Source: Xanthobacteraceae bacterium
GTDB taxonomy: Bacteria > Pseudomonadota > Alphaproteobacteria > Rhizobiales > Xanthobacteraceae
Assembly: GCA_030043285.1 (NCBI GenBank)
Contig: JASHXZ010000177.1
Span: forward strand, 1-6,510
DNA: 6,510 nucleotides
Direction of reading: 5' to 3'
Made by a program: the position numbers and the translations under genes. Below, one piece after another: positions 6,142-6,510 of this stretch (its first letter is position 1; the number at the start of each line of letters is the position of its first letter). Under the pieces are notes generated by a model. That model made no database searches, had not been told where the DNA came from, and saw nothing but the letters and a program-made list of their open reading frames with translations.

Positions 6142-6510
6142 CTAGGGCTTCAAATCCGGCGGCACCGGCGGCGCCTCACGCATCAGCGTGATGGTGACGC
6201 GACGGTTGGCCGCAATATAGGGATCGTCCGGGAACAAGGGATCGGTGTCCGCCTTGCCGGCCACCTCGTAGACGTTGTTGGACGGCAAACCCTCCTCCTC
6301 GAGGATCCGGCGCACCGAATTGGCGCGGTCGACCGACAGGTTCCATGGTCCGTTACCGGGTTGCGGCGCCGTCCTGGTCGCGGCGGTGTGACCGGTGATC
6401 GACACGCGGTAGGGCACCGCCTTTAAGGGACCGGCGAGCTTTTGGATGATCTCGCGGGTGCGCGGGTACGGCTCCTTGGAACCCTCCGGAAACATCGAGC
6501 GGCCTTCCTG
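6142..6510 (-). CDS. motB: MotB-like flagellar stator protein, C-terminal OmpA-like domain, 5'-truncated by window edge
   Basis: C-terminal 122 residues of a stator protein that, with MotA, forms the proton channel of the flagellar motor and anchors it to peptidoglycan. The frame is open to the window edge, so the N-terminal membrane helix with its proton-carrying Asp is outside. ATG 6495 is internal to the domain: QEGRS-MFPEGSKEPY matches the conserved strand that opens the MotB OmpA-like fold. Numbered from that Met, SITGHTA (32-38), LSVDRANSVRRIL (53-65), the GKADTDPLFP segment (80-89) and ANRRVTITLM (96-105) follow the OmpA/MotB pattern. The usual GHTD is GHTA here, and the stretch to Arg58 is five residues longer than usual and rich in Pro and Gly. 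The tail APPVPPDLKP resembles what I recall of rhizobial MotB. motA would be expected upstream, off the window. Another OmpA-family anchor protein is the main alternative. Confidence 0.82.
   Translation of the reverse strand, partial: QEGRSMFPEGSKEPYPRTREIIQKLAGPLKAVPYRVSITGHTAATRTAPQPGNGPWNLSVDRANSVRRILEEEGLPSNNVYEVAGKADTDPLFPDDPYIAANRRVTITLMREAPPVPPDLKP

Noticed and set aside
1..6510. tRNA, rRNA, CRISPR array, insertion sequence, integrase or defence genes
   Set aside because: None is visible. Nearly the whole window is accounted for by six ordinary genes with short gaps.

Overview
The window comes from a high-GC proteobacterium, most likely an alphaproteobacterium of the Hyphomicrobiales (Bradyrhizobium/Xanthobacteraceae-like). 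This is inferred from the GC-rich third positions, the orphan Bug/TctC-type binding protein, the YjbB-like Na+/phosphate transporter fused to a PhoU domain, and a MotB C-terminus that resembles the rhizobial type. No similarity search was run; family calls rest on sequence motifs and on remembered family members.

Layout. Positions 1-689 (+) hold the C-terminal two thirds of a Bug/TctC periplasmic binding protein whose 5' end lies outside the window. It converges on a two-gene minus-strand unit. In transcription order this unit is a single-domain rhodanese (2190-1855) followed, after only 3 nt, by a PotF-like polyamine-binding protein (1851-706). A divergent intergenic region (2191-2331) separates the unit from a plus-strand Na+/Pi cotransporter with a C-terminal PhoU-like domain (2332-4020). 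That gene converges on a minus-strand Kup K+ uptake protein (6037-4076), and the 55-bp gap between them contains an 18-bp imperfect tandem repeat. Upstream of kup on the same strand, after 104 bp that include a strong GC palindrome, is the C-terminal part of a MotB flagellar stator protein (6510-6142), cut by the window edge.

Functionally this is a chromosomal stretch dominated by nutrient and ion uptake: organic acid or other small-molecule binding, polyamine binding, phosphate and potassium. It also holds a small sulfurtransferase and the end of a motility gene. Neither binding protein has its permease or ATPase partners in the window. Every gap between genes is under 150 bp, and I see no RNA gene, mobile element or CRISPR array.

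I do not see a new multi-gene system here. The observations most worth checking are the hybrid PotF/PotD-like ligand pocket of the polyamine-binding protein, the rhodanese and potF frames being in phase and separated only by a stop codon plus one codon, and the loss of the conserved peptidoglycan-binding aspartate in the MotB OmpA-like domain.
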